Made by a program: the position numbers and the translations under genes
Source of the DNA: Magnetospirillum moscoviense
GTDB lineage: Bacteria > Pseudomonadota > Alphaproteobacteria > Rhodospirillales > Magnetospirillaceae
Direction of reading: 5' to 3'
Length of the DNA: 64,000 nucleotides
NCBI RefSeq assembly: GCF_001650635.1
Contig: NZ_LWQU01000022.1
Location: 1-64,000 of the forward strand
Notes under the pieces: generated by a model
The model's input: the letters and a program-made list of their open reading frames with translations, nothing else
Databases searched by the model: none
Told to the model about the DNA's origin: nothing
Shown here: one piece after another, positions 26,028 to 34,665 of the stretch
Numbering within the stretch: the first letter of the stretch is position 1
Layout of the letters: every line of letters starts with the position of its first letter

Positions 26028-27935
26028 GTGGCGCCAGACCGCACCCATCCCAACAGCGGTCACGACCGCGAGGAAAGCCCGGTCGAGCTGATGAAGCGCT
26101 GCACCGCCGGCGTGCTGCGCGCCGTCGCCGGCCGCGCCGACCTGGAAGTGTCCTATGCCGCCGCCGGCTCGTCGGTGCGGGGCGTCGAGGTGCGGCTGCC
26201 GGCGCCGCCGCGTACCATGGCGCCGGCCGATCTGGTGCGGCTGCGCGGCACCGCCGACGCCGTGGCGCTTCGCTTTCGCTATCACGACGAGGCCTTGCAC
26301 GCCGCCCGTATGCCGCCCGGGTCCGAGGCCCGCAAGGTCTATGACGCCGTCGAGCAGGCCCGCATCGAGGCGCTGGGCGCCCGGCGCATGGCCGGCGTCG
26401 CCGCCAACATCGAAGGGGTGCTGGAACAGCGCGCGCGCTCGGAAGGGCTGGACCGGGTGACCCGGCGCGAAGAGGTGCCGCTGGCCGATGCCATGCGCCT
26501 GATCGCGCGCCAGCATTTCCTGGGTGCCCCGCCTCCGCCCTCGGCGGCGAAGGCCGTCGAGCTGTGGCGGAGCTATGTCGAGGACAAGGTCGGCGCCAGC
26601 CTGGACCATTTGAAGGCACTGATCGATTCCGAGGCCGATTTCGCCGGCGGCCTGAAAAGCCTCCTGACCCAGCTGGAATTGTTCGCCGACAACGAGCTGG
26701 AAGACGAGCGCCAGGAAAGCGAGGACGACACCCAGGAAGCCCGCGAGGGCCAGTCCGCCGGCCAGTCCGACCAGGACAAGGAGTCCGAGGGCCAGGGCTC
26801 GCAAGCGGAAGGCCAGCCGCAGGCCGCCCCCGGCGCCGCCGAGGGCGACGGCCAGCAAGACGGGCTGGAAAGCGGTGAAGAGCTGACCATGGCCGGCGCC
26901 GGCACCGAAGAGCCGGGCGGCCCCAGCCGGCGCAATTCGATGTTCGCCGATGGCGGCCGCGATCCGGCCAACCGGCCCTATCGCCCCTTCACCACCAAGT
27001 TCGACCAGGTGGTCGCCGCCGAGGATCTGTGCGAGCCCGAGGAACTGACCCGCCTGCGCGCCCAGCTCGACAACCAGTTGGCCCATCTGCAGGGCGTGGT
27101 CTCGAAGCTGGCCAACCGGCTGCAGCGCAAATTGATGGCCCAGCAGACCCGGTCGTGGGATTTCGACCTGGAAGAAGGCATCCTGGACACCGGCCGCCTG
27201 GCCCGCATCGTCGCCAACCCCACCCATTCGCTGTCCTTCAAGTTCGAGAAGGAAACCGAGTTCCGCGACACCGTGGTCACCTTGCTGATCGACAATTCCG
27301 GCTCGATGCGCGGCCGCCCGATCACCGTGGCGGCGATGAGCGCCGAGATTCTGGCCCGCACCCTGGAACGCTGCGGCGTCAAGGTCGAGGTGCTGGGCTT
27401 CACCACCCGGGCGTGGAAGGGCGGCCAGGCCCGCGAGATGTGGCAGGCCGAGGGCAAGCCGGTCCATCCCGGCCGCCTGAACGATCTGCGCCACATCGTC
27501 TACAAGGCGGCCGACGCGCCGTGGCGGCGCGCCCGGCGCAACATGGGCCTGATGCTGCGCGAAGGCATCTTGAAGGAGAACATCGACGGCGAGGCGCTGC
27601 TGTGGGCGCACGATCGCCTGCTGGGCCGACCCGAGCAGCGGCGGATCCTGATGGTGATCTCGGACGGCGCCCCGGTCGATGATTCGACCCTTTCGGTCAA
27701 TCCCGGCAATTTCCTGGAAAAGCACCTGCGCGAGGTGATCGAGTTCATCGAGACCCGCTCGGGCGTCGAACTGATCGCCATCGGCATCGGCCACGACGTC
27801 ACCCGCTATTACCGCCGCGCCGTCACCATCATGGATGCCGAGGAACTGGGCGGCGCCGTCATGCGCCAGTTGACGGCGCTGTTCGACGAGGGCGAGCCGA
27901 GCAAAGCCCGCCTTGGCGGGCGCCTGGGCCGTTGA
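26028..27935 (+). CDS. cobT: Cobaltochelatase subunit CobT
   Basis: The partner of CobS, 635 residues starting at GTG. The N-terminal half is followed by an acidic, Gln/Glu-rich linker (about 225-300) and a C-terminal von Willebrand A domain with the MIDAS motif DNSGSMRG (about residue 422). The protein end [11 protein letters not shown] is encoded by a hairpin repeat (AAAGCCCGCCTTGGCGGGCG) that recurs 109 bp downstream, so the repeat may have been taken into the coding end. Confidence 0.94.
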   Translation: MAPDRTHPNSGHDREESPVELMKRCTAGVLRAVAGRADLEVSYAAAGSSVRGVEVRLPAPPRTMAPADLVRLRGTADAVALRFRYHDEALHAARMPPGSEARKVYDAVEQARIEALGARRMAGVAANIEGVLEQRARSEGLDRVTRREEVPLADAMRLIARQHFLGAPPPPSAAKAVELWRSYVEDKVGASLDHLKALIDSEADFAGGLKSLLTQLELFADNELEDERQESEDDTQEAREGQSAGQSDQDKESEGQGSQAEGQPQAAPGAAEGDGQQDGLESGEELTMAGAGTEEPGGPSRRNSMFADGGRDPANRPYRPFTTKFDQVVAAEDLCEPEELTRLRAQLDNQLAHLQGVVSKLANRLQRKLMAQQTRSWDFDLEEGILDTGRLARIVANPTHSLSFKFEKETEFRDTVVTLLIDNSGSMRGRPITVAAMSAEILARTLERCGVKVEVLGFTTRAWKGGQAREMWQAEGKPVHPGRLNDLRHIVYKAADAPWRRARRNMGLMLREGILKENIDGEALLWAHDRLLGRPEQRRILMVISDGAPVDDSTLSVNPGNFLEKHLREVIEFIETRSGVELIAIGIGHDVTRYYRRAVTIMDAEELGGAVMRQLTALFDEGEPSKARLGGRLGR

Positions 27936-28032
27936 GGCCCCGCGAGCTTATGCGAGCGAAAGCCAAGCCGCCAGCGGCGGCGCCCGGCGACTGAGGGCAC
28001 GAACAAATCTAAAGCCCGCCTTGGCGGGCGCG
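27902..28032. repeat. Two copies of a short hairpin repeat at the cobT 3' end
   Basis: AAAGCCCGCCTTGGCGGGCG occurs at about 27903-27922, inside the last codons of cobT, and again at about 28012-28031. Each folds as GCCCGCC TT GGCGGGC. The 110 bp between them hold further GC-rich hairpins and no gene. Confidence 0.7.
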
Positions 28033-28073
28033 GCTGGACATCGGCGCCGCGCGTCCCTATAAACTTGACTGAA

Positions 28074-28892
28074 TTACGGTATGACCGCCTCGGGTCCGCC
28101 AGCCTTCCGGTTGGCGGGCTTTTTTTCGCCCCACTCCGTCAATCCCAAGTCCCGCACGATCGCCCGGGCCTCGGCCACTTCGTGGGCGTTGGCCGGCCGC
28201 CTGAGTTTGGCGTGCTGCCCGGCCCGGTGGGCGGGTTCGTAATCATCCAGAAGCTGGACCGGAACCCCGGCCGGCAGCCAGCCCAGGGCGTCCCGGGTGG
28301 CGGCCAGGCCGTCGGGCAACACCCGGTGGCGGACCAGCACGCCATGGTCGGGATCGGACGGCGCCATCGGCCCGACCTGATCCAGCATCGCCGCCACCGC
28401 CGCCCGCGAGGCCGCGACATAACCGTTGATCCCGGCCAATTGGCGGGCGGTGCGGTCACAGCCGAACTTGATTTCCGGGCGGAAACTGGCGATGCGCCCG
28501 GCCAGCGCCGCCAAGGCCTCGGGCCCGTCGAAGGCGGTCGAGACCCAGGCCAGCCTGGTGGTCAGGCCGGGCGACAGGTCCAGCGCCTCGGCCAATTGCT
28601 CGGCGACATGGGCGGGATGGACCAGGTCCAGCCGCCAGATCCCCGCCGCCTGCTGATCGGCCAGGATGGCGGCCAGTTGGGCCGCATCGACCGCGCGCCC
28701 CACCCCGTCTCGGTTGGCCACCGGCGTCGGGCAGAACAGGCAGGCCAGCGAGCAGCCGGCGAACACCAGCCGGCCCGGCCCCAACTCGGCGATGCGGACC
28801 AGCCGGCCGACCCGGCAGCCGGGCTTGGTGGTTTCCCGGGTGCGATCGGCGCCGCAGCGGCGGGCGCAGGTGGTGCAGCGGGTGAAGCTCAT
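28074..28892 (-). CDS. PflX-like radical SAM protein (PFL-activase homolog)
   Basis: A 272-residue member of the PflX-type radical SAM group, distant relatives of the pyruvate formate-lyase activating enzyme. The cluster motif CSLACLFC (CX3CX2C) sits near residue 47, and the N terminus carries CTTCARRCGADR, a second Cys set typical of this group. No glycyl-radical enzyme gene is nearby, so its target is unknown. The last 18 residues (GEKKPANRKAGG and on) are encoded across a + strand terminator and look less conserved. Confidence 0.78.
   Translation of the reverse strand: MSFTRCTTCARRCGADRTRETTKPGCRVGRLVRIAELGPGRLVFAGCSLACLFCPTPVANRDGVGRAVDAAQLAAILADQQAAGIWRLDLVHPAHVAEQLAEALDLSPGLTTRLAWVSTAFDGPEALAALAGRIASFRPEIKFGCDRTARQLAGINGYVAASRAAVAAMLDQVGPMAPSDPDHGVLVRHRVLPDGLAATRDALGWLPAGVPVQLLDDYEPAHRAGQHAKLRRPANAHEVAEARAIVRDLGLTEWGEKKPANRKAGGPEAVIP
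28094..28126 (+). terminator. Rho-independent terminator, + strand, inside the PflX-like gene end
   Basis: GTCCGCCAGCC pairs with GGTTGGCGGGC (with G-T pairs) and is followed by seven T residues. It faces the cobT direction, 160 bp after cobT, yet lies within the last codons of the convergent gene. Confidence 0.8.
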
Positions 28893-28972
28893 GGCCGCAC
28901 CATAGCACGAATCGCTTTACAGCATCGCCCGCCCCGGCCAATAGTCAGGGCGCGTCAGGGGGAAAAGCGCAC

Positions 28973-30424
28973 GTGATCGACGTTCGGCCGGTCATCTATG
29001 TCAATGGCATCCTGCTGCTGGTTCTGGCCGGGGCAATGGGCCTGCCTGCCCTGATCGATTGGGTCGGCGGCGACAATGATTGGCGGGGTTTCGCCATTTC
29101 CGCCGCCCTGACCATGCTGGTGGGAGCGGCGATGATGCTGGCCACCTATAGCAGCGAGCGGCCCAAATTCACCACCCGCCAGGCCTTCTTGCTGACCACC
29201 ACCGCCTGGTTCGGCATGGCCCTGTTCGGGGCGCTGCCCTTCACCTTCTCCAGCCTGAAGATGAGCTATACCGACGGCTTCTTCGAGGTGGTGTCGGGCC
29301 TGACCACCACCGGGGCGACGGTGATCGTCGGGCTGGACCAGGCCCCCAAGGGCATCTTGCTGTGGCGCGCTTTGGTCAACTGGCTGGGCGGCGTCGGCAT
29401 CATCGTCATGGCCGTCGCCGTGCTGCCGTTCCTGGGCATCGGCGGCATGCAGCTGTTCAAGATGGAAAGTTCGGACAAGTCCGACAAGGTCCGCGCCCGC
29501 ACCTCGCAGGTGGCCGGCGGCATCGTCCAGGTCTATGCCGTGCTGACCCTGATCTGCACCGGGCTGCTGTGGCTGGCCGGCATGAACTTCTTCGATTCGG
29601 TCTGCCACGCCATGTCGGCCCTGGCCACCGGCGGCTTTTCCACCTCGGACGCCTCGCTGGCCACCTGGGACATCCCGGCGGTCCACTGGATCCTGACCCT
29701 GTTCATGGCCCTGGGCGGCGCCACCTTGGCCCTGTTCGTGGCGCCGTGGCAGCGGCCGGGCTGGAACCCGCTGAAAGACAGCCAGACCCAGTGGTACATG
29801 ACCTTCCTGGCCTTCTTCTCGGCCCTGTTGACCCTGTGGCAATGGGGAATCAACGACATGGAGCCGGGTGACGCCCTGCGTCACGCCACCTTCAACGTGG
29901 TGTCGATCACCACCACCACCGGCTTCGTCTCGACCGATTACAGCCTGTGGGGCGGCTTTCCCCAGGTGGTGTTCTTCTTCCTGTGCTTCATCGGCGGCTG
30001 CACCGGCTCGACATCCGGGGCGGTCAAGGTGTTCCGCTGGGAAGTGCTGTTCGGCATGGCCGGCATCCATCTGCGCCGCCTGCTGCATCCGCACGGAGTG
30101 TTCGTCATCAATTTCAATCGCCGCCTGATTTCCGAGGCGGTGGTCGATTCGGTGCTGGGTTTCGTGGTGATGTATTTCCTGACCTACGCCGTCTTCACCT
30201 TCCTGCTGGCGGTGGCCGGCCTGGACTTCGTCACCGCCCTGACCGGCTCGGCGGCGGCGCTGGGCAATATCGGCCCCGGCCTGGGCGATGTGATCGGCCC
30301 GGCCGGCACCTACAAGCCGCTGCCCGATATCGCCAAGTGGCTGCTGTCCATCGAGATGATCATGGGCCGCCTGGAGCTGTTCACCGTCATCGCCTTGTTC
30401 TCGCGTTCGTTCTGGCGAGGCTAG
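28973..30424 (+). CDS. trkH: TrkH family potassium transporter, first copy
   Basis: An inner-membrane cation channel subunit of 483 residues with the four membrane-pore-membrane repeats of the Trk/Ktr/HKT superfamily. The filter segments read SGLTTTGATV (P1), ATGGFST (P2), TTTTGFVST (P3) and LGNIGPGLGDVIG (P4), all with the expected glycine. It starts at GTG 28973 behind CAGGGGG. A TrkA regulator is not in the window. A second trkH follows after 6 bp. Confidence 0.93.
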   Translation: MIDVRPVIYVNGILLLVLAGAMGLPALIDWVGGDNDWRGFAISAALTMLVGAAMMLATYSSERPKFTTRQAFLLTTTAWFGMALFGALPFTFSSLKMSYTDGFFEVVSGLTTTGATVIVGLDQAPKGILLWRALVNWLGGVGIIVMAVAVLPFLGIGGMQLFKMESSDKSDKVRARTSQVAGGIVQVYAVLTLICTGLLWLAGMNFFDSVCHAMSALATGGFSTSDASLATWDIPAVHWILTLFMALGGATLALFVAPWQRPGWNPLKDSQTQWYMTFLAFFSALLTLWQWGINDMEPGDALRHATFNVVSITTTTGFVSTDYSLWGGFPQVVFFFLCFIGGCTGSTSGAVKVFRWEVLFGMAGIHLRRLLHPHGVFVINFNRRLISEAVVDSVLGFVVMYFLTYAVFTFLLAVAGLDFVTALTGSAAALGNIGPGLGDVIGPAGTYKPLPDIAKWLLSIEMIMGRLELFTVIALFSRSFWRG

Positions 30425-30430
30425 CGGCCG

Positions 30431-31882
30431 ATGATCGTCGATCCCCGCCCCGTCCTGACCCTGGTTGGCAAGATCCTGTGCGGTCTGGCCGCCACCATGC
30501 TGATCCCCGCCGCCTTCGACTGGAAGGCCGGCCATGCCGAATGGCAGGCCTTCACCACCGCCGCCTTCGTCACATTGCTGTGTGGCCTGGCCCTGGCGCT
30601 GGGCATGCGGACGCCACGCCGGAGCTTGTCGATCCGCCAGGCCTATCTGACCGCCGCGGCCTGCTGGCTGGTGCCGACCTTCTTCGCCGCCCTGCCCTTC
30701 CTGTGGGGCGAGGCGCAATTGCCGGTGGTCGATGGCTGGTTCGAGGCGGTCAGCGGCATTACCGGCACCGCCTCGACGGTGCTGGTCGGCCTGGATCGCC
30801 TGCCGCCCGGCCTGCTGCTGTGGCGCGGGCTGCTGCAATGGATGGGCGGCATCGGCATGATCGTCATGGCGGTGGCGGTGCTGCCGGGCTTGAATGTCGG
30901 CGGCATGCAGATGTTCCGTATCGAGGTGCTGTCCGGCCAGGACCGCGCCACCCCGCGCGCCGCCCGGATCGGCAGCACCATCGTCGGCGTCTATGTGCTT
31001 CTGACCGTGACCTTGTACCTGGCCCTGTGGGCCGCCGGCATGGGCCGGTTCGAGGCGCTGGTCCACGCCATGACCACCCTGTCGACCGGCGGCTTTTCCA
31101 CCCGCGACGCCCAATTGGCCCATTTCGATCGCGCCTCGATCGACCTGATCGTCGCCATCGGCATGGTGGTGGGCGGCCTGCCGTTCCTGATGTTCTCGAC
31201 CCTGGCCCAGGGCGACTGGCGCCGGGCGATGCGCAACCAGCAGGTCCACTGGTATCTGGGGCTACTGCTGCTGGGCGGGCTGGCGGTGACCCTGTGGCTG
31301 GTCAACAGTCGCGGCTATGGAATCGGCTCGGCCATACGCTACGGCTTCTTCACCGTCGCCTCGGTGATGACCGGCACCGGGCTGACCACCATCGATTTCA
31401 GCGACTGGGCCGGCATGCCGGTGGCCATCTTGTTCCTGCTGACCTTCGTCGGCGGCTGTTCGGGCTCGACGGCGGCCGGCATCAAGGTGTTCCGCTTCCA
31501 GTTCCTGTTCGCCAACGCGCTGATGCAGGTGCGCCAGTTGCTGCGGCCCCACGCCGTGCTGGTGCCCACCTTCAACAAGAAGCCCATCGCCAAGGACGTG
31601 CTGGGCTCGGTGATGGGTTTCCTGTTCGTCTATGCCCTGTCGTTCGCCGTGCTGGCCATGCTGCTGGCCCTGCTGGGGCTGGATTTCGTCACTGCGCTGT
31701 CGGCCTCGGCCTCGGCCATATCCAATCTGGGCCTGGGCCTGGGCGAGGTGATCGGCCCCGGCGGCACCTATGCGCCGCTGGACGATCTGGCCAAGCTGTT
31801 GCTGGCCGGCGGCATGCTGCTGGGCCGCCTGGAAATGTTCATCCTGCTGGTCCTGGTGGTCCCGGCCTTCTGGGAGGATTAG
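30431..31882 (+). CDS. TrkH family cation transporter, second copy with altered filter
   Basis: A paralog of the gene just upstream, also 483 residues, with the same four-repeat layout. Its P1 segment reads SGITGTASTV where the first copy has SGLTTTGATV, so in the simple alignment the filter glycine is an alanine. P2 (STGGFST), P3 (TGTGLTT) and P4 (SNLGLGLGEVIG) keep theirs. In plant HKT transporters a change at this glycine shifts preference from K+ to Na+, so this copy may differ in selectivity. That is inference; a shifted alignment could retain the glycine two positions earlier. Confidence 0.9.
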   Translation: MIVDPRPVLTLVGKILCGLAATMLIPAAFDWKAGHAEWQAFTTAAFVTLLCGLALALGMRTPRRSLSIRQAYLTAAACWLVPTFFAALPFLWGEAQLPVVDGWFEAVSGITGTASTVLVGLDRLPPGLLLWRGLLQWMGGIGMIVMAVAVLPGLNVGGMQMFRIEVLSGQDRATPRAARIGSTIVGVYVLLTVTLYLALWAAGMGRFEALVHAMTTLSTGGFSTRDAQLAHFDRASIDLIVAIGMVVGGLPFLMFSTLAQGDWRRAMRNQQVHWYLGLLLLGGLAVTLWLVNSRGYGIGSAIRYGFFTVASVMTGTGLTTIDFSDWAGMPVAILFLLTFVGGCSGSTAAGIKVFRFQFLFANALMQVRQLLRPHAVLVPTFNKKPIAKDVLGSVMGFLFVYALSFAVLAMLLALLGLDFVTALSASASAISNLGLGLGEVIGPGGTYAPLDDLAKLLLAGGMLLGRLEMFILLVLVVPAFWED

Positions 31883-31892
31883 TTTTGCGCGA

Positions 31893-31946
31893 AGCGCGGC
31901 CCGTGCCGGCCCCCCTCAGACGCCGGGCGGGCTTGGCGCGAGGCGC
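31893..31946. repeat. Copy of the dispersed GC-rich repeat
   Basis: GAAGCGCGGCCCGTGCCGGC, then CTCAGACGCC and GGGCGGGCTTGGCGCGAGGC: a diverged copy of the repeat seen at 22.0 kb, between the convergent trkH and dipeptidase genes. Confidence 0.7.
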
Positions 31947-32519
31947 CTAAACCCCCATCATACGGTCCGGCCCCAGCACCGAATCCGACAGCACCGGATA
32001 GCGGCCGCGCGGGCTGAACAGCTGATAATGCCACCATTCATTCCGGTAAAAATCCCAGCCGGCACTGGTCATGATGCCCAACAGCAGATGGCGGTTGCGC
32101 TGGGCGTCCGGCCCGATGTCCTGATTGCCGTGATGCGACAGGGCCGAGAATTCGTCGAAGCCGGTGCCCATGTCCAGCTCGGCGCCGCTGGCATCGTCCA
32201 CCAGGGTCAGATCGACCGCCGCCCCCATGGAATGGGGCGAGCCCCGGCGCGGATCGGCCAGGAAACCCGGCAGCGGCGTGTGGTTCCACAGCACCCATTG
32301 CGCTTCCGACGGCCGGAAGGCATCCAGCACCTTGACCCGCAGGCCCAGCGGCCGGGCCAGTTGGCAGACGCGGGCCAACAGCGGGGCGGCGTCGGCATGC
32401 AGGAAGCAGCCGGCATCGGCCAGATAGACCGGGCGACGGGTGAAATTGTCGGGCGTCGCATAGGCCAGGGCGATGTCCAGCCCCAGCGCTTCGGCATCGA
32501 CGCGCACCAGCGGCAGCAT
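31947..32519 (-). CDS. ddpX: D-alanyl-D-alanine dipeptidase (VanX/DdpX type)
   Basis: A zinc dipeptidase of 190 residues that hydrolyses D-Ala-D-Ala, letting the cell recycle murein dipeptides. The metal-binding HSMGAAVDLTLVD and EWWHYQLFS motifs and the arginine of DAFRPSEAQW are present. The start at 32519 has AAAGGA upstream. With no signal peptide it is probably cytoplasmic, as is DdpX. No vancomycin-resistance genes (vanH, vanA) are nearby, so peptidoglycan recycling is the likely role. Confidence 0.88.
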   Translation of the reverse strand: MLPLVRVDAEALGLDIALAYATPDNFTRRPVYLADAGCFLHADAAPLLARVCQLARPLGLRVKVLDAFRPSEAQWVLWNHTPLPGFLADPRRGSPHSMGAAVDLTLVDDASGAELDMGTGFDEFSALSHHGNQDIGPDAQRNRHLLLGIMTSAGWDFYRNEWWHYQLFSPRGRYPVLSDSVLGPDRMMGV

Positions 32520-32586
32520 GGGTTTTCCTTTCAACTGACGGCGCGGACGGGCAGTATAGCCGCCCCGTTCACTGCCCGCGACGCCC

Positions 32587-33255
32587 ATGCTGGTCCTTGC
32601 CTTCGATTCCGCGACGTCCGCCTGCTCCGCCGCCCTGTGGGCCGACGGCGCCGTGCTGGCCCGGCGTTTCTCCGCCATGGCCCGCGGCCAGTCGGAAGCG
32701 CTGGTGCCGATGATCGCCGAGGTGCTGGCCGAGGCCGGCAAGACCATGGCGGACATCGACCTGGTGGCGGTGACGGTGGGGCCGGGCGCCTTCACCGGCA
32801 TCCGCATCGGCCTGGCTACCGCCCGCGCCCTGGCCCTGGCCGCGGCCAAGCCGGTAGCCGGCATCACCACCCCCGAGGCGGTGGCCGCCGCCGTTCCCAC
32901 CCCCTTGCGTGACGGACGCACCATCCTGGTGGTGCTGGATTCCCGGCGCGAGGAATTGTGGATCCAGCCCTTCGCCCCCGACCTGACGGCCTTGGAATCC
33001 CCCAGCGCGGCCAATCCGGCCCAGATCGCCGCACGTTTCGCTGGCGTGCCTTTGGTGCTGGCCGGCGATGGCGCTGACCTGGTGCGCGACCTGCTGCCGG
33101 GGGCGATCGTCGCCGAAGGCGCCGGCGCCCCCGACGCCGCCATCGTCGCTGTATTGGCCGCCGGCCATTGGGCCGCCGGCACCCATTTGGCCGCCGAGCC
33201 GCTCTATCTGCGTCCCCCCGACGTCACCATGCCCGCCGGTTGCCTGCCGGCATGA
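32587..33255 (+). CDS. tsaB: tRNA threonylcarbamoyladenosine biosynthesis protein TsaB
   Basis: A partner of TsaD and TsaE in making t6A37 of ANN-decoding tRNAs. The 222-residue ASKHA-fold protein begins LVLAFDSATSACSAALW and contains VTVGPGAFTGIRIGLATARAL, the family signature. It overlaps rimI by 4 bp, the usual tsaB-rimI pairing. Confidence 0.93.
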   Translation: MLVLAFDSATSACSAALWADGAVLARRFSAMARGQSEALVPMIAEVLAEAGKTMADIDLVAVTVGPGAFTGIRIGLATARALALAAAKPVAGITTPEAVAAAVPTPLRDGRTILVVLDSRREELWIQPFAPDLTALESPSAANPAQIAARFAGVPLVLAGDGADLVRDLLPGAIVAEGAGAPDAAIVAVLAAGHWAAGTHLAAEPLYLRPPDVTMPAGCLPA

Positions 33256-33722
33256 ATATCGAGCTGATCCCCGCCGCCCTGGTCCATGCCGAATTGCTGG
33301 CCGGCATGCACGCCATCTGCTTCGCCGAGCCGTGGTCGGCCGGCTCGATGGCCGAGATTTTGGCGATGCCCGGTGCGAGCGGCCTGATCGCCGTCGAGGG
33401 CGGATCATTGTTGCCGTCCACCGAGCCCCCAGGCCCGGCCGGCTATGTCTTGTGGCGGGTGACGGCGGACGAGGCCGAGATATTGTCGATCGCCGTGCTG
33501 CCGCCGTGGCGCCAGGCCGGCCTGGGCTCGCGCCTGGTGCGCGTAGCCATCGACGATTCCCGCGCCCGCCAAGCCGAGAAGATGTTCCTGGAAGTGGCCG
33601 CCAACAACCAATCGGGTCTGGCCCTTTACGACCGGATGGGGTTCCAGCGGGTCGGCATCCGCAAGAAATATTACGGTGATCTTGACGCGGTGGTGATGCG
33701 CCGTGATCTGGATGCGCCCTAG
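33252..33722 (+). CDS. rimI: Ribosomal protein S18-alanine N-acetyltransferase
   Basis: A GNAT enzyme of 156 residues acetylating the N terminus of S18 or related proteins. Motif A is AVLPPWRQAGLGSRLVRVAI, followed by VAANNQSGLALYDRMGFQRVGIRKKYY, diagnostic for RimI. The ATGA overlap with tsaB fixes the start at 33252. Confidence 0.9.
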   Translation: MNIELIPAALVHAELLAGMHAICFAEPWSAGSMAEILAMPGASGLIAVEGGSLLPSTEPPGPAGYVLWRVTADEAEILSIAVLPPWRQAGLGSRLVRVAIDDSRARQAEKMFLEVAANNQSGLALYDRMGFQRVGIRKKYYGDLDAVVMRRDLDAP

Positions 33723-33735
33723 GTATTAATACGCA

Positions 33736-33984
33736 TCATTTCTTGCGAATGATCAATTGATGGACACCTTCCGGGCCTTCGCCGTCTTCGGCGACCATCG
33801 CGACGATTTCGTGTCCCAGTTCCGCGACCGATCGTGGAACATTGCCCAAAGGCTCTTTTCCCCTCAGCCTGACTTCGACCAATTCGCCCGACACCATCCG
33901 TTCGACCAGCAACTTGGTCCGGACGAAGGTCATGGGGCAGACCTCGCCAGTGATGTCAAGATAGTAGTTGATCTTCTCAGTCAT
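33736..33984 (-). CDS. TusA/YedF-like sulfurtransferase family protein
   Basis: A small protein (82 residues) of the TusA/SirA/YedF fold. The active cysteine C16 lies in DITGEVCPMTFVRTK; family members usually read CPxP, and here the second proline is replaced by threonine. It may carry sulfur for cofactor or tRNA modification, but YedF-like members have no settled role. It is divergent from mucR and convergent with rimI, just 13 bp from the rimI stop. Confidence 0.8.
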   Translation of the reverse strand: MTEKINYYLDITGEVCPMTFVRTKLLVERMVSGELVEVRLRGKEPLGNVPRSVAELGHEIVAMVAEDGEGPEGVHQLIIRKK

Positions 33985-34018
33985 GCGAGAACCGCCATTT
34001 ATATTTCAGCAATGGTTA

Positions 34019-34047
34019 TTGCGTGGACAGGGCAAAACAACTATATA
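34019..34047 (+). promoter_or_regulatory. Candidate promoter of mucR
   Basis: TTGCGT (34019-34024), a 17-bp spacer and TATATA (34042-34047) lie in an AT-rich gap, 36 bp before mucR. CAGGAGG is the ribosome-binding site. The AT-rich stretch to its left (34000-34020) would suit self-binding by MucR, which prefers T-rich DNA. Confidence 0.5.
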
Positions 34048-34082
34048 CCTCGACAATCTAGTTCCAGGAGGCGTCTTCTCTC

Positions 34083-34505
34083 ATGTCAGAACGTTCCCCC
34101 TCCAGCGATTTGCTGGGTCTGACCACCGAAATCGTTGCCGCTCACGTCGCCAACAACACCGTGGCGGTGTCCGATTTGCCGCAGTTGATTCACGAAGTTT
34201 ACCGCACGCTGGCCTCGGTGGGTAGCGCGCCGTCGGTGCCCGAACGCCCGCAGCCGGCGGTGGCGGTGAAGAAGTCGGTGAACCCCGACTTCATCATCTG
34301 CCTGGAAGACGGCAAGAAGCTGAAGATGCTGAAGCGTCACCTGAAGACCGCCTACAACATGACGCCCGAGGATTACCGCGAGCGTTGGGGCCTGCCGGCC
34401 GACTATCCGATGGTGGCGCCGAACTATGCCGCGCACCGCTCGACCCTGGCCAAGAAGATCGGCCTGGGCACCAAGCCGCGCAAGCGCCCGGCTCGTCGCG
34501 CCTAG
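34083..34505 (+). CDS. mucR: MucR/Ros family transcriptional regulator
   Basis: A 140-residue DNA-binding regulator of the Ros/MucR family, which in alphaproteobacteria acts as a broad H-NS-like repressor of surface, motility and cell-cycle genes. The zinc-finger-like core reads ICLEDGKKLKMLKRHLKTAY. C73, D76 and H86 stand at ligand positions, but the final histidine seen in Ros is replaced (A90/Y91), so zinc may not be bound. The N-terminal half (1-50) resembles the oligomerisation segment of MucR. Confidence 0.9.
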   Translation: MSERSPSSDLLGLTTEIVAAHVANNTVAVSDLPQLIHEVYRTLASVGSAPSVPERPQPAVAVKKSVNPDFIICLEDGKKLKMLKRHLKTAYNMTPEDYRERWGLPADYPMVAPNYAAHRSTLAKKIGLGTKPRKRPARRA

Positions 34506-34575
34506 TGTCCTGCCCGCGAAGTATTCGCGGACAAGCAGGCCTCCCGGTGGCGGCCTGAGGTGACAAAACGATGTC

Positions 34576-34610
34576 GGCGCCGCGGGCGGTTTCGCTCGCG
34601 GCGCCTTTCG
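34576..34610 (+). terminator. Candidate terminator between mucR and fur
   Basis: GGCGCCGCG and CGCGGCGCC form a perfect 9-bp stem (34576-34605), followed by TTTCGT. A second hairpin, CCCGCGAA/TTCGCGG, lies closer to mucR near 34515-34540. The T-run is short. Confidence 0.55.
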
Positions 34611-34665
34611 TCTATCATGCGCCCCGGGACCGTCTTACGCCCGGAACCGCCCATGAAGGACCGCC

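Noticed and set aside
24942-27794. 950-codon open frame antisense to cobS and cobT
   Set aside because: Shadow of conserved genes; no domain recognisable.
28955-31249. 764-codon His/Gln-rich open frame antisense to both trkH genes
   Set aside because: The composition is what hydrophobic coding produces on the other strand; no start signal or motif.
31947-32519. VanX-type vancomycin-resistance gene
   Set aside because: No vanH, vanA or vanRS is nearby and the organism appears Gram-negative; a recycling dipeptidase is more likely.
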